From: Wolfiporia cocos
Taxonomy: Eukaryota > Basidiomycota > Agaricomycetes > Polyporales > Phaeolaceae
DNA length: 64,000 nucleotides
Direction of reading: 5' to 3'
Assembly: GCA_029448655.1 (NCBI GenBank)
Contig: JACCLO010000006.1
Location: forward strand, 2,108,001 to 2,172,000
The notes under the pieces were generated by a model that saw nothing but the letters and a program-made list of their open reading frames with translations, did not search any database and was not told the origin of the DNA. The position numbers were made by a program, and so were the translations under genes. Below, in pieces: positions 22,872-34,396 of the stretch. Positions within the stretch are counted from its first letter, which is position 1; each line of letters begins with the position of its first letter.

Positions 22872-25800
22872 TCACATAATGATGCACCACTTGCTCTTCC
22901 TTTTCATGTCGCCGTCGATTGGCGTGTTCGCGGGCACTTCGAGTGCGGGTGACGGCACGGCACTCGTTGGGCTCTTCGTGAACTCGCCCTCGGCCGTGTC
23001 GCGCGAGGTGCGGCCCTCGCCGGGTTGTTTCGTGTTACTCGAGTACCACCCGCCTGGGAAAAATCGGGAGGAAGCCGTAGAATCGTGGCGCGGACGAGTG
23101 GTGGTAGAATTACCTGGTTGCAGCTGAGCGCTCTCTGCGGCGCTGACGACTGGCACGAGGCGAGCGAGAGAGGGCCTAGAAGCCATATAAGCGTCTGGCG
23201 AACGATGAAGCGAAGACAAAGCGTACTTCTTCTGTGCGTCCTCTGCACCGTTCTCAGACGTAGAAAAGGCCTGTGGCTCAGAGGCGCCGTTCGTGGCGGC
23301 GCCGTCTTCGGCGGTGGCTGTACTCGGGCCTTGGACGTGGACAGAGAAAGACGGCGTCCAAGGGCGTTCAGGACGCTCCTCAGCAGCGAGCGCGCCCTGT
23401 GGATGGCAGTCAGCACATAGGTATGCTGATAACGCTGCATACTCACCTCAGCCATGGCAATTGTAGACTGCTCCCCGATGTCTGCCTCCGTGAGCTTTTC
23501 TTCTGCGGCGGCCTCGGCCTCCTCCATAGAACGTCTCTTGCGCTCAAGCTCCTCCAACGTTACAAGCTTCTTCTGCGCACGGATAATCGGGCTGCTCAGT
23601 GGGCTGTTGCCTTGTTGAGTGACTGAGTAAGAGGGCGTGTAAGGCGACTTCGGCCGCTCGATCTCTGCTGCCACAGTTTCCTCGAAGGTAGTCTATGGTA
23701 GTACGTCAATACCATGCTAATCTCACGAAGTGTGGAGTGCTTACCTGGATGGCAGGAAGACCTTCAGATGTCTCTGATGACACGACAATCTGAGGTTCTT
23801 CCTTGTTCTCAACAACGGTGACTTCTTCCTGAGCTTCGACTGCCGCCACAACTTCGCCTTGAGCATCGACCTCCACGACCTCCTCCTTCACTTCTACTGC
23901 CACAACCTCTTCTTGGGGCACAGCCGCCGCAACTTCTTCCTTGGTCTCAACCGCCTCGACTTCGTCTTTCACCTCCGCCTTCTCACCCTCAACAGTTTCA
24001 ACAACCCCCTCTGCAGCATCCTCGACAGCCTCGACCGCCGCACTGACCTTCTCCTCGACCCTCTCCAGGAAGCTCTCGCTGGCGCCCTCAACAGCGGCCG
24101 ACTCCTCTGCGGTAGCGACCACAACGTCGTCCCCACCGAGCGGCACGGGGGAGTGCAGCGGGCTCGTGCCCTGCGAGCTGACCGAGTAGGACGGCACCCA
24201 AACTGTGCGTGGCGCCTCAGAATCGGAGGCCTGCAAGCAGCGTGAGTGAGCGATCGGGCCGGCGTACACAGGCTGGGCAGAACGTACCTCGGCAGCAGGC
24301 TCGGCGTCGACCTGGACGTCTGGCACCTCAGCAGCAGGCTCGGCGTCGACTTGGACGTCCGGCACCTCTGCACTCTGCTCGGCCGCCACTTCGATAGCCG
24401 CCTCGGTGATCTCGATCTCAGCGGTCGCAGGCTCGACGCTTGCTTGGACCTCGATCTGAACGTCAGTGACCTGCGCCTCCGCAGGTGCGTCTTCCTCAAG
24501 TACGGCCGCCGCGACGCGCGGCGAGTGCAGCGGGGTCCCACCCTGCGAGCTGACAGAGTACGATGGCACCCATGGTGAGCGCGGCGCCTCGGATGGCTGC
24601 AGGGGCACAACATGGTCAGTCTCGGTGAGTGGAAAGCATTCCGACACGCACCTCAGGGGCAGGCTCAGAATCGACGACTACTTGGACGTCTGCAGCTTCT
24701 GCGCTTGGCTGGGCCGCCGCCTCGACGGACTCCTCAAGGCTGTTCATGGCAGCTACTGCGACGACACCGACCGCCGCAGCACCAACGGCGATCGCAGCAT
24801 CTTCCGCAGCAGCCTCGACGGCACCGTCCACGCGCTCCTTGATGCTCTCCTCGGCAGACTCGACAGCCTCCTTGACGCCTGCATCAACCGCACCAGCTGC
24901 GCTCTCGACCTCTGCCACAGCAGTTTCGACGACTTCTTTCACAACCTCGCCGGCCTCGACCGCTGCAGCCTCCGCCTCCGCCACAGCATTCTCGGCAGCA
25001 GCCTCGACGCGCTCGAATATGCTCTCCTGGACTTCTGGCTCGGCGACCGCGACCGCGACCTCGACCTCTGCTACAGCAGGTTCAGCTGCGACCTCAACCT
25101 CTGTCTCTGCAGGCGCGGCTTCCACTTCGGCACTCTCCGCAACGCTGTCCTGGACTTGCACCTCAGCCACAGCCTCGGCGACCTGCTCTTCCGCCAAGGG
25201 TGCAGCCTCGACGAGTGGCGAGTGCAGCGGGCTCGCACCCTGCGAGCTCACGGAGTACGATGGCACCCAGGTCGCCTGCTTCACCTCCACGACCTCTTCA
25301 TCAGCCTGTGTCTCGCCGTTCGCCTGAGCGCCACCATAACACGATCAGCATCTCTTTCCTGTATGAGTAGTAAGTGGAAGCGCACCTCCACGACACCCTC
25401 GACGATCGTCGGCACCTCGACCGGCACCTCGCTCTCACCCTCATAAGCAGCGAGGGGAGCGACGGGCGGGGGCAGCGCCTCGATCTCCTCGATCTCCTCG
25501 ACCGTCTCCTCCTCGGCCGCGTCTCCCGCGCCCTGCGTCGTCACGCTGTACGACGGCGTCCACGGTGACCTGGGGCGTAGCGCGGGCGAGAGCGGCGCCA
25601 CTACAGCTTCTGCACATGAGGCGTCAGCAACACTGCGCGCATGTAACACATGCTCGGACGACGTACCTGTCTGCTCGTGCGCCTCGCTGTCGCCAGAGAG
25701 GATCTCCTCGGCGACCGCAGCAGCGACGGCAATGGCAGGGATCGCCTCAGCGAGCTCCTCGAAAAGGCTCGGCTCCTCAGCGGCGGGCTGGGCGGTCTCG

Positions 25801-28800
25801 ACGGTGGCGGCGACCTCCGGCTCGGCGACTTGCTCTGGGACGGATGCCTCCTCAGCGGGCGCGGATTCTTCGGCCAGCACGACCTCTTCGACGGCAGTGA
25901 TCTCTTCGACTGGTGCTGCCTCTTCAACAGGCGCAGACACCTCAGCCTCAGCCACCGCAACCTCTTCGACAGGTGCTGATACCTCCTCGTCTACTGCAAC
26001 CTCGGCAGGCGTCTCCTCCACAGGCGCGGCTTCCTCAATTTCAGTTGCTGCGATCTCTTCGACCGATGCAGCCTCTTCAATGGGTGCGGCCTCTTCGGCG
26101 GGTACGACTTCCTCTATTGGCGTCGAGTCCTCGACAGCTGCTACTTCCTCGGCCGCCGCGACCTCAATGGGTGCCTCCTCAACCGGCACAGCCTCTTCGG
26201 TGGGTGCAGCTTCTTCAAGAGTAGCCTCTTCTGCGGCTGCCGCGACCTCGACGAGCTCGACGGGTACGGCTTCCTCGGCGGGAGCAGCTTCTTCGACGGG
26301 CGCTGATACTTCCTCGACAGGTGCTGATATTTCCTCGACTGCTGCAGCCTCGGCAAGCGGCTCCTCGATAGGCGCAGCTTCCTCAACCTCAGCTGCTGCA
26401 ATCTCTTCGACGGATGCGGCCTCTTGGGCGGGTGCGACTTCCTCCGCAGGCGCCGAGTCCTCAACAGCTGCTACTTCCTCGACCGCTGCGACCTCAACAA
26501 GTGCCTCCTCGACCGGCACGGCTTCCTCGGCGGGTGCAGCCTCCTCAACGGTAGCCTCTTCCACTGTTGTCGCGACCTCCTCGACAGGCGCATTCTCCTC
26601 AGGGGCAGCCTCCTCCTCGTGCGTTCCCTCGATCAGCTCCTCGACCTTCTCAACAGCAGCCGTGACGACCTCCTCGACAGCCACAGCAGCCGCGGCGGCG
26701 GCGGCGACCTCCACAGCCTCGACGGCCTGTTCCATGAAACTCTCCTCGGCAGGCGCGGGCACGGGCTCCTCCTGAGCGGGCTCTGCGATATCGGCTTCGG
26801 CGGTGGCTTGCTCCTCGGTGGTCTCGAGCACTGCGACCTCCTCGGCGACGGCGGGTGCGTCTGCGCTCACAGTCTGACTGATGGCAACCTCAGCGGCGGT
26901 AGTCTCCTCGGCAGGCGCTGGCTCGGTCACGACGGTTTCAGATGCCGCGATGGTCTCGGTCTCGGGCGCTTCCTCGGCGGGGGCTGGTGCGTCTTCAGAG
27001 GGCGCGACTGCGGCCTCGGTTTCTTGGACTTCGACAGCTGCGGCTTCTTCTGCTGGCGCGGGCTCCTCGACAGCGGACTCTGCAACGGCGACGGACTCTT
27101 CGATGGCGACGGACTCCTCGGCGAGTGTGGCGGTCTCGGTGCTCTCGACTGCAGCGACCTCCTCTGCGGGCGTCTCCTCGACAGGCGCAGCCACCTCGGC
27201 GATCTCGGTCTCCTCGACTGCGACCGACTCCTCGGCGGGCGGAACCACTTCCTCGACGGGTGCGGCAACCTCTGCTTCCCCAAGTGCGGCCTCCTCGACG
27301 GGCACAGTTTCGGTCTCGTGTACCTCCACCTCGACAATTGCAGCCTCCTCGACAGTGGCAGTCTCGGTCTCGTGCACCTCCGCCTCGACGACTGCGGCCT
27401 CCTCGGCGGGTGCAGCAACCTCCTCGACGCTCTCCTGGATCTCGGCCTCCGCAGGTGCCTCTACCACGGGCGCGGCAGGCTCCTCGATAGCGACAACCTC
27501 TGTCTCCGTCTCCCGCACTTCGGTCTCTGCACTGTCTTCCTCCCTCCTGCCGAACACCGCGTCCTCGGCCTTGTGGAACTCCGCAACGATGGCGGCCTCG
27601 ACAGCCTCCGCGCCCGCGACAGCACCCGTAACGGCGGCGGCGATCTCGCCAAAGAACGACTCCTTGACGGGGGCAGGCTCATCGACAGAGGCGGACTCGG
27701 GCTGCTCGACGGGGGCGGACTCTTCGGCTGCGGCACCCTCCTCGACAGTGGCGGAAACCTCCTCAGTGAGGGTCTCCTCGAGGGGTGCCTCTGGCGCGGC
27801 CTCCTCAGCAGGTACGACCTCCTCTGATGGTGCGGCAACCTCCGCTGTCTCGGACATCTCGACGGCCGCAACCTCCTCGGTGGCTTCCTCTGCAGACGTC
27901 TCGACTTCCTCGACGGCAGCGACGACCTCCTCAGTCTCGGCGGGAGCAGCAGCCGTCTCGGTCACCTCAACGGCTGCAATCTCTTCGACATATGCAGGCT
28001 CCTCGGCGGGTGCAGACTCTTCAGCGGGTGCAGATTCTTCGGCGGGCGTAGCCTCCTCGGCAGGTGTGGGGCCCTCGTCGGCAAGAGCCTCAATCGCAGC
28101 GGCCGCGACGACAGCAGCTGCAACCTCTTCTGCTTCAGCGGGAATGCTAGACTCCTCGACCGCTGCGGGCTCCTCGACCACCTCGGCCTCCTCGACCACC
28201 TCGGCCTCCTCGACAGCGACAGACTCTTCGGCGGAAGCAGGCTCCTCAGCGGCGGGGACCTCAACCTCGACGGGCTGCTCGACCGAGGCGGACTCCTCTG
28301 CAGCGGGGACAGCATCGGGTGCATCCTGTTCGGCGATGTGGCACACGAGATCAGCGCATGTCGCGTCAAGAGATGATCGGCGACTCACCTCGACAACTGT
28401 CACCTGCACGTCCGCGGCGGCCTCGGCAGGCGCAGCTGCCTCCTCGGCGAGGACGTCTGCCGCGATCACGCCTGCCGCGAGCACTGCCGCGTCCACGAGC
28501 TCGTCCTGCTCGTCTGCCCGCGCGCTCTCTTCCACGGCAGCGGACTCCACGACAGGGACTTCTTCCCCCACAGTCGTCTCCTCGACCTCAGCAGCAGGTG
28601 CATCGACTGCGACTTCCTCCGCAACAGGGACCGCAACAGCCTCCTCAGTTGTCTCAACAGCAGCGACCCCCTCAACAGCGGCGGGCTCTTCGACAGCCTC
28701 TGTGGTCTCTTCGACGGTGGTGATCTCCTCGGCAGGCACGGCGTTCTCCTCAGAGGCGACCTCTTCAGTCACTTCGGTGGTTTCGACAGCTGTACTTGAA

Positions 28801-31800
28801 TGTCAACAGCTATATCATCTCCAATGTGAAAGGACACTTACGTTCGGGCTCGAAGGAGGATTCGACAACCTCGGACGGAGCGGCCTCAGTCACCTCAACC
28901 GCAGTGCTCTCCACCACCTCTTCATCGGGAGCGGACACATCTTCGGCGACGGCAATTTCTTCAACGGCCTCAGTGGACTCTGCAGCAGAGTCTTCAAGGA
29001 CAGCCTGCTCTTCGACTTGCTCCTCGGTAGCAGCCTCAGTAGCCTCCTCTACGAGCTCCTCAGAAGTCTCCTCCGCAGCGGTGGCTTCAGCAGCCTGTTC
29101 AGCGGTCTCGGCGGCGGCTTCCGCAACCTGCTCGTCGGCGGCTTGTTCTGCAGTCTGCTCCTCGATAGTCTCCTCCGCAGCGACTTCAGCGGACTCCTCA
29201 ATGGCAGCTTCAGCAGTCTCCTCGGCGGCGGCCTCGCCAGACTCTTCTGCGACAGCCTCAGCGATCTCTTCAGCGGCCACGACAGCAGCAGCCAATTCTG
29301 CGGCCTCCTCTGCAGCTTGCTCCTCGGTCTGCTGCTCCTGGATGGCAGCGTCCTCAGTGACCTGCTCAGCGACAGCCTCTTCGACGGCGGCCTCTTGCGC
29401 AGTCGCCTCTTCAGCAGCAGCCTCTTCGACAGCGGCCGCCTCCTCGACGGCGGTCTCCTCGACGGTGGCCTCCTCGGCTTCCTCAGCAGCAACCTCCTCT
29501 GCTGCGGCTTCAGCGAGTTGTTCTTCTGCTGCAGCTTCAGCGGCCTGCTCCTCGTCGGCAACGACCTCCTCCGTGATCTGCTCCTCGGCGACCTCAGCGA
29601 CGACCTCTTCCGTGACTTGCTCTTCTGCGGCGACCTCCTCCGCGGCCTGTTCCTCCGCAGCAACCTCCTCTGCAGCCTGCTCTTCTGCAGCAACCTCGGC
29701 GGCGGCTTCCTCGACTGCAGCCTCTTCGGCAACGGTCTCTTCGGCGGCAGCAGCTTCAGCGGCGACCTCAGCAGCCTGTTCCTCCTCTGCGGCAGTTTCT
29801 TCGGCGGATTCCTCGACTGCAGCCTCCTCTGCAGCGGCTTCCTCGATTGCAGCGACCTCGACTGTGGCTTCATCGACTGCGGCGCTCTCTTCAGTGGCCT
29901 GCTCAGCTTCAGCAGCCTCCTCAGCTATCTGCTCTTCCACAGCTGCCTCGACCACGGTCTCCTCAGCGGCGACCTCCTCCGCAGCCTGCTCTTCCGCAGC
30001 CTCCTCGGCGGCCGCCTCCTCAACAGCGGCCTCCTCAGCAGCTTGCTCCTCAATAGCTGCCTCCTCGGCGGTGACCTCCTCGGCAGCGGCCTCTTCAGCA
30101 GCGGCCTCGGCGACGGCTTCTTCAGCAACAGCCTCTTCGGCGGCTTCCTCCTCTGCGACGATCTCGGCGGCTTCCTCAGCTGCAGCCTCCTCGATTGCTT
30201 GTGCCTCGGCGGCCTCCTCAGCGGCCTCCTCAGCAGCTTGCTCCTCGAATGCCTGCTCCTCGGCAGCTACTTCAGCGGCGATTTCCTCAGCTGCAGCCTC
30301 CTCAATTGCTTGCTCCTCCGCAGCCTCCTCCGCTGCGGCGTCCGCGATGGCGACTTCTTCAGCGGCCTCCTCAATAGCTTGTTCCTCGAATGCCTGCTCC
30401 TCGGCAGCTACTTCGGCGGCGACTTCCTCAGCTGCAGCTTCCTCGATTGCTTGTTCCTCGGCTGCCTCCTCAGCGGCCTCCTCAGCAGCTTGCTCCTCGA
30501 GAGCTTGCGCCTCGGCAGCTACCTCAGCGGCGACTTCCTCAGCTGCAGCCTCCTCGATAGCTTGCTCTTCGGCAGCCTCCTCCGCTGCGGCCTCTGCGAT
30601 AGCGACTTCCTCAGCGGCCTCCTCAATAGCTTGCTCCTCGAGAGCTTGCTCCTCGGCAGCTACCTCAGCGGCGACTTCTTGAGCTGCGACTTCGGCTGCA
30701 GCCTCCTCGATTGCTTGTTGCTCGGCGGCTTCCTCGGCTGCAGCCTCCTCGAATGCTTGTGCCTCGGCGGCCTCCTCAGTGGCCTCCTCGGCAGCTTGCT
30801 CCTCGAATGCCTGCTCCTCAGCAGCTACCTCAGCGGCGACTTCCTCAGCTGCGGCCTCCTCGATTGCTTGCTCCTCGGCAGCCTCCTCCGCTGCGGCCTC
30901 CGCGATGGCGACTTCCTCAGCGGCCTCCTCAATAGCTTGCTCCTCGAGAGCTTGCTCCTCGGCAGCTACTTCGGCGGCGACTTCTTCAGCTGCAGCCTCT
31001 TCGATAGCTTGTTCCTCGACGGCCTCCTCCGCTGCGGCCTCTGCGATAGCGACTTCCTCAGCGGCCTCCTCGATAGCTTGCTCCTCAAGAGCTTGCTCCT
31101 CGGCAGCGACTTCAGCGGTAACTTCCTCTATGGCAGCCTCCTCAGCTTGCGCCTCGGCAGCCTGCTCCTCGGCAGCGACTTCGGCAGCAACCTCGGCGGC
31201 GGCTTCCTCCACAGCGGCCTCCTCTGCGACGGAGCCCTCAACTGCAGCTTCCTCGGCGATAGCAATCTCGGCGGCCTCTTCGACGGCAGCCTGCTCCTCT
31301 GCAGCCTCCTCTTCTGCGACTTCTTCGGCGGCTACTTCAGCAGCCTGTTCTTCGGCGGCCTCTGCAACGGCAACTTCTTCGGTGGCCTCCTCGGCTGCAG
31401 CTTCTTCTGCGGCCTCTTCGGCAGCAGCCTCTTCAATGGCAGCAGTCTCCTCGTCAAGAGCTTCAATTTCCGCTTCAATTTCCGCCGCTTCTTCTGCGAG
31501 GGCAACGACCTCGCGCTCAAGCTCAGCGGCCTCCTCCCGGATCGCAGTCACCTCCTCCGCGACCTCGGCGGTGCCGTCCTCGATCTCGGCGGTGTCGGCG
31601 TCGAGCTGGGCGTCGAGCGAAAGTGCGGGGACTGTGCATGTGACATCCGCGTCAGTATGTGAGATCATCGTCGCTTAACGGGTGAGATGAAAGTGGGAAT
31701 GCGTGCAGCGCGTGGGATGACGAACGGAACGCACCTGGCGCGGCTTCGCTGGCTTCGATCGCTGGGTCTTCTGCTGGTGCAGGCGCGTCGTCATCCATGG

Positions 31801-32412
31801 CGACGAGCGCCTCTGCCTCCGCGGCGAGCTCGGTGGCCTCGGCAGCCTCCTCCTGCGCGAGCTCCGCCGCCTGCGACTCGAGCGCGGCGTCCTCCTGTGG
31901 ATACACACGCATGAGCGATACGAAAGACGCGTCGAGTGATGGGTATCGCGCACAGCCTGGTCGGCCGCCTCCGCTGGCACATCATCATCATCAGCGCGGC
32001 CCTCTCCGAATACACCCGACGCGTCCGACGCGTCCTTGCCCACACCGTTGGCGACGACCTCCTCGACGCCCTCCGCCGCGGCGTCGCCGTTGCCATTCGG
32101 CACAATATCCTGCGAAAATTCGGTGCGCAGCCGCCGCGCGTCAGTGCCAGCGCACGCGTCAGACCGCACGTCGCGCACCTCGTCGGCACGCCCGGCGTGC
32201 CCGTTCGTGTAGACTGCTTCCTCAGCGTCGCCGTTCGCATCAGGAGCGGCGTCCGGGGTATCTTGCAGCGCCTTCAGGTTTTTGAGGCGCAGGAGCTCCG
32301 CGACGTCGAGCGGCGCGTCGTCCGCGCCGCCCGCGGGGAGCTCGTTCGTGGTATCCTGCAGGACGGCGGCCTGCACGGGCAGGCCCTGGTCGTCGTCCAG
32401 TGCGACGGACAT
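22872..32412 (-). CDS. Giant Ala/Glu-rich acidic protein with six PSYSV-type motifs and a C-terminal CaaX box
   Basis: Eleven minus-strand exons join in frame to about 2,976 aa: 32412-31954, 31894-31735, 31631-28842, 28789-28389, 28325-25667, 25609-25386, 25323-24652, 24596-24288, 24230-23745, 23692-23447 and 23396-22872. All introns are 50-103 nt with GT..AG ends. Residues 1-207 are mixed and acidic. Residues 207-2156 are almost wholly Ala, Glu, Val and Pro, with imperfect tandem repeats. From residue 2157 to the end, six exons each carry near their start one motif of the form W-(V/T)-PSYSV-xxQG, often followed by PLHSP. The protein ends WCIIM, a CaaX box whose X = Met favours farnesylation, so membrane attachment is inferred. 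No enzymatic domain is visible. The acidic part is probably extended helix or disordered. I know of no characterised family with this layout; function unknown. Confidence 0.82.
30190..31130 (-). repeat. 141-bp (47-aa) tandem repeat array inside the giant gene
   Basis: Within exon 3 a unit of 47 residues recurs about seven times, with some copies shortened to 37 residues. Its core blocks are AAEEQALEEQAIEEAAEEVA, then IAEAAAEEAAEEQAIEEAAA, then EEVAAEV. Copies differ by single substitutions (AI to AF, AE to AD), so the array is imperfect. The heptad-like spacing of Ala and Glu suggests an extended helix. Such arrays expand and contract by unequal exchange and are prone to assembly collapse. 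Confidence 0.75.
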
Positions 32413-32966
32413 TTTAGTCAGCTCGTTCGTCTAGCGACGTCCTTTTTCCTTGTTCGTCTCGAATGTGATCAGTATCCTGTCCTCAAAGCAAACGATACGT
32501 GGCCGTGCTCGCGGTCAGCAGACGCGGGTATGGTGCGAGCGGGAATCGTTGCGGACCCTGGGTGGCCCGAGTGGTGGTAGATCGCGGAGAGAGGCCAGGG
32601 GGCGCCGCGTAACAGTTTTTTGCAGATAGAGATAGCCTAGGCGCGTGGAAGCGCTATCTTCTCCCAAAGTAGCCCGTGTCGGCTCGTCTGCCGTTACGAC
32701 ACCGGACGCTACGCGATGGTCACGTGATCGTTTCAGGCCCACCTGGGCGTCCCCATTAGCCGCGATCTGCTTCCGTCCCTGAGCAGGCTTTTGTTGTCGT
32801 CGTGGTCGCTGCAGGCCGCCTCTGTGCGCGCTCCACTCGCATCAGCGGCAGGATTCAAGGCGTACATTATCAGGGATACAGTGACAGGCATTATCAGAAG
32901 GAGTAGGGCTAGGGCAACAACAGGGATCCGAGTAAAGTCCAGGAACTGAATGTTCAGGCATCACGC
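32413..32966. other. Intergenic region upstream of the giant gene
   Basis: This 554-bp stretch holds the promoter of the giant acidic-protein gene and the 3' flank of the GPI-type protein gene, both on the minus strand. No additional gene was seen. Confidence 0.5.
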
Positions 32967-33883
32967 TCAGAGGAGGGCCGCGCCGACGAGACCCATCACG
33001 GCGGCGACGCCGAGCGCACCCGCGGAGGTCACACGACCGGCGCCGCTGGACGACGCGCCCGTGGAGGACGCGGTGCTCGCAGAGTTCGTCGCGCTGGACT
33101 TTGCGGTGTCGACGCCGGAGGATGACGCCGAGCCCGACGAGTGTGCCGACGCGCTCGACGTGTCCGTGGTGGACGCACTGCGGTGATAAGCATGATTTAC
33201 GTTAACGAAGGACAGCGAGCTCGACCACTCACGCGGTGCTGGACCCAGAGGCGCTCGAAGCGCCCGACTGCGAGGCGGCGGGAGCTGTCGCAGTGGAGCT
33301 GCTGGACTCGCTCACGGAAGAGTTGACGCAGCTGGAGTCGGGGCCGGACTGGACGGTCTGCGAGTCCGACATCGCGACCGCTCCCGTACTGTCCTTGATG
33401 ACCGTCGTGCTGAGAAAGATCAGATTTCGCACGCGTCTGAAGAACGGGATCGACGCACAATTGGGTGCCCGCAGGGACGTCGACGTTCCAAGTGTATTGG
33501 GTGCTCTGCTGCTCACCAAAGTTCTTGATCTGTCATAGACGGTGTCAGCATCCTGTGTGTTCCAGAGACAAACGACACTTGCGGGCGCTGCACCCGTGTT
33601 GGTGCCCGGGACAAGCGAAAGGTAGTACGGCGCGGTTCCGCCACTCCAGCTGATGAGGACCGGTTCTATAGGGTGCGAACCGTGATGAGCACCTTGTTCC
33701 CCAGATGAACCACTCCGAAGCTACTCACCGCACTCGGTAATCCCAGTCGTGCTAATAATAGTCGCGGTGAGTATCGCACAGCATGACACCATGTTCGTAC
33801 ACCCACATGGTGTTGACCGTGAGCGCGCTTGCGAGCGCGGGAACGAGCGCGACGAGGGCTACGAGGGCGGCGAGATACTTCAT
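32967..33883 (-). CDS. Small secreted Ser-rich protein with predicted GPI anchor
   Basis: Six short minus-strand exons are 33883-33807, 33751-33729, 33665-33583, 33529-33459, 33409-33233 and 33177-32967 (213 aa). An in-frame ATG two codons upstream (33889) is an alternative start. The N-terminus is a clear signal peptide (MKYLAALVALVALVPALASA). Next comes an Ig-like beta-sandwich segment seen in many secreted mushroom proteins: CEPVLISWSGG, YYLSLVPGTN, YTWNVDVPAGTQ, IKDSTGAVAMSD. A Ser/Ala/Thr-rich stalk of about 100 residues follows, then a hydrophobic tail (SAGALGVAAVMGLVGAALL) with small residues before it, as in GPI-anchor signals. It is probably displayed on the plasma membrane or wall. 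Its role is unknown. The third intron (33582-33530) needs a GC donor (GCAAGT) to keep frame. Confidence 0.8.
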
Positions 33884-34396
33884 GATCATGAGTTGTTAAC
33901 GAGCGTATGAATCGTTGGGCAACGAGTGGACTGATTGGCTTCGAGCTTGCACGACTGGCGCGGTCAAGGACAACAGGAATCGAGCGGGAGGCGTTGAACA
34001 TGCATCCTTTTATGTGGTGCCAGCCACCGATCCTCGCCACTAGCCGAGCGGCGCTCAAACCATGATAGGGCTGGCAGGAGCCTTATATGGTTGCACCAGT
34101 GCCATTCCTGGCATGATCATGACCCAAGCGCAAGGGCGCTGACAGTAGACACACGATCACATGAGGAGCTCACCGACGCCGCCCAAAAGACTAGTCGACA
34201 CTGGAGAAGCAGACGAATGCGTGGCACTGCGGTATCAGGCCGAGACCAGTCATTGAGTCCTGATTGTCATAATCTGCGGATGAGTATAATTATATAAATC
34301 ATTGCTGGTCGCTGCAACACCCCAGCGAGGCGGTTCAGATTGCAAGACATTCTACAGCGAAGGAACTCTGGGGCGTACTGTTGCTAGACAGCGACA
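33884..34396. other. Intergenic region
   Basis: This 513-bp stretch holds the promoter of the GPI-type protein and the 3' flank of PRMT5. No further gene was seen. Confidence 0.5.

Noticed and set aside
26424..27827. A 467-codon plus-strand frame rich in Leu, Gly, Asp and Cys
   Set aside because: It is another antisense shadow of exon 5 of the giant gene, with no splice structure or domain.
28796..30682. A 628-codon plus-strand Ser/Ala/Thr-rich frame resembling a cell-wall protein
   Set aside because: It has no signal peptide or anchor and lies wholly opposite the acidic repeat exon. The composition is a by-product of the repeat.
26881..31662. A 1,593-codon plus-strand open frame rich in Ser, Ala, Leu and Gly
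   Set aside because: It is the antisense shadow of the Ala/Glu repeat coding on the minus strand: GCN/GAN codons read backwards rarely give stops. The minus strand has consistent splice sites, exon phases, the PSYSV motifs and a proper start and CaaX end.
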